Part shown: positions 43,529 through 47,537 of the stretch, piece by piece | How positions within the stretch are numbered: position 1 is the first letter of the stretch | Layout: each line of letters opens with the position of its first letter | DNA from: Gemmatimonadota bacterium | GTDB taxonomy: Bacteria; Gemmatimonadota; Gemmatimonadetes; Gemmatimonadales; GWC2-71-9 | Direction: 5' to 3' | Length of the DNA stretch: 47,537 nucleotides | NCBI GenBank assembly: GCA_020350425.1 | Contig: CP070716.1 | Coordinates: forward strand, 101,359-148,895 | The notes under the pieces: model-generated | The model's database searches: none | What the model was told of the DNA's origin: nothing | What the model saw: only the letters and a program-made list of their open reading frames with translations | Translations under genes and position numbers: made by a program

Positions 43529-44698
43529 TCATCGTGCCAGGGCCCGGTCGAGATCCTCGATGAGGTCTTCCGTATCCTCGATCCCGACCGAGATCCGGAC
43601 CAGACCGTCGGTGAGGCCCATGGCCTCCCGCATCGCCCGCGGCACGCTGGCGTGAGTCATGGTGGCCGGGTGGCCGATCAGGCTCTCGACCCCGCCCAGC
43701 GACTCGGCCAGGGCGAAGAGCCTCGTCCCTTCTACTACGCTTCGGGCCCGCTCCAAAGATCCCAGCTCGAAGGAGATCATGCCCCCGAACCCGCTCATCT
43801 GGCGGCGGGCCAGCTCGTGCTGGGGGTGGTCGGGCAGTCCCGGGTAGTACACCCGCTCCACCGCCGCGTGCTCCGTCAGCCATTGCGCGATGCGCCGGCC
43901 CGACCGGTCGTGCTGCCCCATCCGCAGCGGGAGGGTCTTGGTGCCGCGCAGGGTGAGCCAGCAGTCGAGCGGGCCGGGCACCGCCCCGGCGGCATTCTGG
44001 ATGAACGCCAGCTGCTCGGCCAGATCGTCCCGTGAGGTGAGCACGACCCCGCCCACCATGTCGCTGTGGCCGTTGAGGTACTTGGTGGTGGAGTGGACTA
44101 CCAGCTCCGCGCCGAGGTCGATCGGGCGCTGGAAGACCGGTGTCGCGAACGTGTTGTCGACCACGAGCAGCACCTCGCGGCTGCGGGCGAGCGTGGCCGC
44201 CGCCGCGAGATCGGTGAGGTGCATCATCGGGTTCGTGGGCGTCTCCACGAAGATCATCTTCGTGGCGCCGGTGATCGCCCCCTCGATGTTGGCCAGGTCA
44301 CGCGTGTCCACGAACCGGAACTCCAGTCCGAGACGCTCGAGGACGTGCGTCATGAGCCGGTGCGTGCCGCCGTACACGTTCTCGCCGCAGATGACCTGAT
44401 CCCCGGCAGAGAGCAGCTTGAGGATCGCCTCGGTGGCGGCCAGCCCGGAGGCGTAGGCGAAGCCGTGGGTCGCTCCCTCCAGCGCCGCCACGTTGCGTTC
44501 CAGCGCGTCCCGCGTCGGGTTGCGGGTGCGGGCGTACTCGAAGCCCTGGTGCTTCCCGAGCGCCGGTTGCACGTAGGTCGAGGTCTGGTAGATGGGGGTC
44601 ATGATCGCGCCGGCGGGGTCGTCTTCGGGCCGCTGTCCCGCGTGTACTGCGCGCGTGGCGAGTCGACTCTCGAGATCGTCTTGGAGTACACGTGTCAT
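43529..44698 (-). CDS. metB: Cystathionine gamma-synthase/lyase family PLP enzyme
   Basis: A 389-aa PLP enzyme of the Cys/Met metabolism family. Its blocks are RAVHAGQRPEDDPAGAIMTPIYQTSTY, FEYARTRNPTRDALE, ASGLAATEAILKLL and DNTFATPVFQRP. The PLP lysine lies in HSTTKYLNGHSD, and SLGGVESLIGHPATMTHA follows. It could be cystathionine gamma-synthase, gamma-lyase or an O-acyl-homoserine sulfhydrylase, which sequence inspection cannot separate. It is divergent from glmM and heads the long minus-strand run to 36.2 kb. Confidence 0.92.
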   Translation of the reverse strand: MTRVLQDDLESRLATRAVHAGQRPEDDPAGAIMTPIYQTSTYVQPALGKHQGFEYARTRNPTRDALERNVAALEGATHGFAYASGLAATEAILKLLSAGDQVICGENVYGGTHRLMTHVLERLGLEFRFVDTRDLANIEGAITGATKMIFVETPTNPMMHLTDLAAAATLARSREVLLVVDNTFATPVFQRPIDLGAELVVHSTTKYLNGHSDMVGGVVLTSRDDLAEQLAFIQNAAGAVPGPLDCWLTLRGTKTLPLRMGQHDRSGRRIAQWLTEHAAVERVYYPGLPDHPQHELARRQMSGFGGMISFELGSLERARSVVEGTRLFALAESLGGVESLIGHPATMTHASVPRAMREAMGLTDGLVRISVGIEDTEDLIEDLDRALAR

Positions 44699-44795
44699 GG
44701 CTGGCCCGTTGCAAGCGCACCGGAACCTAAACCGGCCGTCCGCGATTCGGCTAGGTCCGAGACGGGCGTCCGGCGCCCCGCGGGAGCGGCGCGGC

Positions 44796-44804
44796 TGTTA
44801 GAAT
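44796..44804 (+). promoter_or_regulatory. Extended -10 promoter of glmM
   Basis: TGTTAGAAT is an extended -10 element (TGn plus TAGAAT) ending 7 nt before the glmM ATG. No -35 hexamer is evident, as is common with extended -10 promoters. The predicted start is one base before the ATG, so the mRNA would be leaderless; no ribosome-binding site is present. Confidence 0.55.
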
Positions 44805-44811
44805 ACGCAGA

Positions 44812-46161
44812 ATGTCCGACACCTTGATGCGGAGCGTCTCCGGCGTACGGGGAATCGTGGGCAGCGACCTCACCGCCGACGTCGTATCGCGATACGCCGC
44901 GGCGTTCGGGGCGTTGGTCGCCGCCGGAGATCGCCGTCCGGTCGTCCTGGCGCGGGACTCCCGCGCATCGGGCCCGCTGTTTGCGGAGGCCGCGCGCGGC
45001 GCCCTGTGCGCGGCCGGGGTGGATGTCGTGGACTGTGGGTTGGTCCCCACGCCCACGGCCCAGCTCGCGGTGGAGCACCATCGTGCCGCGGGCGGCATCA
45101 TCGTCACGGCGAGCCACAACCCGGTCGAGTGGAATGCCCTGAAGTTCGTGGGGGCCGACGGGCTGTTCCTCGACGCGGAGACCGTGCGCCGGCTCTTCGA
45201 CCTGGTCGACGCGGGCAAGCCCGAGCCGGCGGCGGGTCCCGGCGGTGCGGTCGCCACCGATCCCGAGGCCGTGGCGCGCCACCTGGACGGGGTCCTGGCG
45301 CTCTCGTACGTGGATGCCGGCCGGATCGCGGCGCGGCGCCTGACGGTCGTGCTGGACTGCGTGCGGGGCGCCGGCGGCGTGATCATGCCCCGCCTGCTCG
45401 AGCGGCTGGGCTGCCGGGTCATCGGCATGGATCTGGAGCCTGACGGCGCGTTCCCCAGAGCGCCCGAGCCAGTGCCCGAGAACCTCGGAGCGCTGGGTTC
45501 GGCGGTGCGGGATGCCGGCGCGGACCTCGGCATGGCAGTGGATCCGGACGGCGACCGCATGGCGCTGGTGGATGAGACGGGGTGCGCGATCGGCGAGGAC
45601 TATACCCTCGCGCTCGCGGCGCAGGCCGTCCTGGAGCGCAAGGTCGGACCGGTCGCCGCGAACCTCTCGACCTCCCTCGTGGTGGATGACGTCGCCCGGG
45701 CGTTCGGTGTCGAGGTCGTCCGGGCACCGGTGGGAGAGGCGCACGTCGCGCGGGCCATGCAGCGCGTCGCCGCGGTGGTCGGTGGCGAGGGGAACGGCGG
45801 GGTGATGTTGCCCGATCTGCATCTGGGCCGTGACGCGCCGGTCGCCGCCGCCCTGATCCTCGACCTGCTCGCGCGGAGCGACCGGCTCGTGCGGGGGTTG
45901 GTGGAAGCGCGCCCCCGCTATACCATCGTCAAGGCACGGGCGCCCCGCGGCGGTGATCTGGAGGCAGCCTATGCGGCGCTCGAGGGCCAGCTCGCCGGCG
46001 CGGCGGCCGACCGCCAGGACGGGCTGCGCCTCGGCTGGCCAGACCGCTGGCTGCACGTCCGGCCGTCGGGCACCGAGCCGATCGTGCGGCTGATCGCCGA
46101 GGCGCCCACTCGCGAAGGCGCGCAGGAGCTGGTCGCCGTTGCGCGCGCGCTGCTCTCATAA
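44812..46161 (+). CDS. glmM: Phosphoglucosamine mutase / phosphohexomutase
   Basis: A 449-aa alpha-D-phosphohexomutase with the phosphoserine loop TASHNPVEWNALKF (Ser101), the metal site DPDGDRMAL, the sugar loop GGEGNGGVM and the phosphate-binding RPSGTEPIVR. The loop wording (NALKF, GEGNGG) is nearer to archaeal-type phosphoglucosamine mutases than to E. coli GlmM. Followed after 15 nt by glmS, it should convert glucosamine-6-phosphate to glucosamine-1-phosphate for cell-wall sugar synthesis. The start is supported by the adjacent -10 box. Confidence 0.9.
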   Translation: MSDTLMRSVSGVRGIVGSDLTADVVSRYAAAFGALVAAGDRRPVVLARDSRASGPLFAEAARGALCAAGVDVVDCGLVPTPTAQLAVEHHRAAGGIIVTASHNPVEWNALKFVGADGLFLDAETVRRLFDLVDAGKPEPAAGPGGAVATDPEAVARHLDGVLALSYVDAGRIAARRLTVVLDCVRGAGGVIMPRLLERLGCRVIGMDLEPDGAFPRAPEPVPENLGALGSAVRDAGADLGMAVDPDGDRMALVDETGCAIGEDYTLALAAQAVLERKVGPVAANLSTSLVVDDVARAFGVEVVRAPVGEAHVARAMQRVAAVVGGEGNGGVMLPDLHLGRDAPVAAALILDLLARSDRLVRGLVEARPRYTIVKARAPRGGDLEAAYAALEGQLAGAAADRQDGLRLGWPDRWLHVRPSGTEPIVRLIAEAPTREGAQELVAVARALLS

Positions 46162-46176
46162 GGAGTACGACACGTC

Positions 46177-47537
46177 ATGTGCGGGATCGTAGGATACGTA
46201 GGCCATCGTGAAGCGGCGCCGCTGCTGCTGGACGCAGTGCAGCGCCTCGAGTACCGCGGGTACGACTCGGCGGGCCTCGCCGTCATCGAGGACCGCGGCC
46301 TCATCGTCGAGAAGGTGGCGGGGAGGATCGCCGATCTCCAAGCCCACCTGGGCACGCGCCTGCCCAAGGGAACCATCGGCCTCGCGCATACGCGCTGGGC
46401 CACGCACGGGATTCCCAACGACAGCAATGCCCACCCGCACATCGACTGCGGCGGCAGACTGGCCATTGTGCACAACGGCATCATCGAGAACGCCAACGCC
46501 CTGAGAGAGTGGCTGCGGGAGAAGGGGCATGCGTTCCGGTCGGACACCGACACCGAGGTGCTCGCCCACCTGATCGAGCAGTTCCTCGACGGCTCGCTGG
46601 TGGAAGCCGTCTCGGCCGCCCTGGAACACGTCGAGGGCGCGTATGGGATCGGCGTGGTCTCCACCACGGAGCCCGACACGCTGGTGGCCGCCCGGTTCGG
46701 CTCGCCGCTCCTGGTGGGCCTGGGCAACGGGGAGCAATTCGTGGCGTCGGATGCGGCGGCGCTGCTCGAGTACACGCGCGAGGTGGTCTACCTGGACGAT
46801 GGGGAGATGGCGGTCGTGCGGCGCGACGGGTACGAGATCACCGACCTGAAGGCCCGGCGCGTGGAGAAGCTGGTGACGACGCTGGAGTGGGATCTCGAGA
46901 AGATCGAGAAGGGCGGCCATCAGCACTTCATGCTGAAGGAGATCATGGAGCAGCCGGAGAGCATCCGCAACACGCTGCGCGGCCACCTCCTGGAGGAGGA
47001 AGGCACGGCGAAGCTCTCCGGGATCAATCTGGACGACGAAGAACTGCTCGAGATCGACCGTATCGTCATCACAGCCTGCGGTACCTCGTGGCACGCGGCC
47101 CTGATCGGGGAGTACATGCTGGAGGAGCTGGCCCGCGTCCCCGTGGAGGTGGAGTACGCCTCCGAGTTCCGCTACCGCAATCCCATGGTGGATGAGAATA
47201 CGCTGGTCATCGCCATCTCCCAGAGTGGAGAGACCGCGGACACGCTGGCTGCGATTCGCGAAGCCAAGCAGCGGGGGGCGCGCACGCTGGGCATCGTGAA
47301 CGTCGTGGGAAGCTCGATCGCGCGCGAAGTGGACGGCGGGACGTATCTGCACGCCGGTCCCGAGATCGGTGTGGCGAGCACGAAGGCCTTCACGTGCCAA
47401 GTGGTGGTCCTCGCCCTACTCACCTTGCGGATCGGGCGGCTGCGCTCCCTGTCGGTGCTCCAGGGACGGGAAATCGTGCAGGCGCTGCAGCGGCTCCCCG
47501 ACCAGGTGGCGGAGGTCCTGTCCCAATCCGCTCGGGT
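46177..47537 (+). CDS. glmS: Glutamine-fructose-6-phosphate aminotransferase, 5' part
   Basis: Open to the window end, so the C-terminal quarter is missing; 453 residues are visible. The N-terminal glutaminase domain starts MCGIVGYVG, with the nucleophile Cys2, and has RLEYRGYDSAG, THGIPNDSNAHPH and HNGIIEN. The isomerase half begins with ITACGTSWHAAL and contains ISQSGETADTLAAI. It makes glucosamine-6-phosphate from fructose-6-phosphate and glutamine. An AGGAG ribosome-binding site precedes the ATG. It lies 15 nt after glmM, the enzyme of the next step. Confidence 0.96.
   Translation, partial: MCGIVGYVGHREAAPLLLDAVQRLEYRGYDSAGLAVIEDRGLIVEKVAGRIADLQAHLGTRLPKGTIGLAHTRWATHGIPNDSNAHPHIDCGGRLAIVHNGIIENANALREWLREKGHAFRSDTDTEVLAHLIEQFLDGSLVEAVSAALEHVEGAYGIGVVSTTEPDTLVAARFGSPLLVGLGNGEQFVASDAAALLEYTREVVYLDDGEMAVVRRDGYEITDLKARRVEKLVTTLEWDLEKIEKGGHQHFMLKEIMEQPESIRNTLRGHLLEEEGTAKLSGINLDDEELLEIDRIVITACGTSWHAALIGEYMLEELARVPVEVEYASEFRYRNPMVDENTLVIAISQSGETADTLAAIREAKQRGARTLGIVNVVGSSIAREVDGGTYLHAGPEIGVASTKAFTCQVVVLALLTLRIGRLRSLSVLQGREIVQALQRLPDQVAEVLSQSAR

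Noticed and set aside
44699..44811. Possible RNA gene in the 113-nt metB-glmM gap
   Set aside because: No cloverleaf or conserved RNA motif seen; the gap is explained by divergent promoters.

Overview
The window is 47.5 kb of very GC-rich, almost gapless bacterial chromosome. It holds 47 protein genes that I can support, one leader ORF, and no tRNA, rRNA, CRISPR array, insertion sequence or prophage. The genes point to a Gram-negative-type, respiring heterotroph: an outer-membrane beta-barrel, Tat and lipoprotein signals, an ETF/ETF-quinone oxidoreductase chain and late menaquinone-type enzymes. The style (GC-rich, dense ATGA/GTGA gene overlaps, -AQ signal-peptide ends, SH3 and toast-rack envelope proteins) fits Gemmatimonadota. 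That assignment is an inference, since no marker rRNA is present.

Layout. Positions 1-5.1 kb: the end of a crotonase, a lipoprotein, an isocitrate/isopropylmalate-type dehydrogenase, a zinc-ribbon membrane protein, a phosphoesterase, a SprT-like metalloprotease and a glutaryl-CoA dehydrogenase. 5.1-11.5 kb: MFS transporter, DNA ligase LigA, DNA polymerase X, a CDGSH protein and CorA. 11.5-14.9 kb: etfB-etfA-ETF-QO, which takes electrons from acyl-CoA dehydrogenases such as the one at 4 kb to the quinone pool. 20.5-14.9 kb (minus strand): outer-membrane protein, oxyanion ABC permease and ATPase, QueD-like protein, MobA, MoeA and a Tat lipoprotein esterase, forming a molybdenum/tungsten uptake and cofactor operon. 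20.6-23.6 kb: SH3 protein, small helical protein, guaB. 25.4-23.7 kb (minus): sodium:alanine symporter.

25.5-28.5 kb: NrnA-type phosphoesterase, Mrp, SAM hydrolase. 31.8-28.5 kb (minus): ECF sigma factor, probable anti-sigma factor, membrane protein and toast-rack protein. 31.9-36.2 kb: menG/ubiE, ubiD, ubiA, a 65-aa ORF, ubiX and a YfcE phosphodiesterase. The first three family members plus ubiX are the set expected for the last steps of menaquinone synthesis. 44.7-36.2 kb (minus): metB-type enzyme, M48 protease, purD, mutM, ATP-grasp ligase, four-zinc-ribbon metallopeptidase, short UvrC-like nuclease and a cation exchanger. 44.8 kb to the end: glmM and glmS (amino sugar synthesis), the latter cut by the window edge.

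The most unusual signals are these. (1) Several genes have a TANNNT -10 box only 5-10 nt before the start codon and no Shine-Dalgarno sequence, which suggests leaderless mRNAs. One of these starts is a 27-codon leader ORF whose stop overlaps the guaB start. (2) The ETF-quinone oxidoreductase has Thr in place of one of its four iron-sulfur cysteines. (3) A four-zinc-ribbon metallopeptidase is translationally linked to a D-Ala-D-Ala-ligase-like ATP-grasp enzyme. (4) An oxyanion importer lacks a nearby binding protein but is headed by an outer-membrane protein. (5) A compact sigma/anti-sigma/toast-rack envelope operon.
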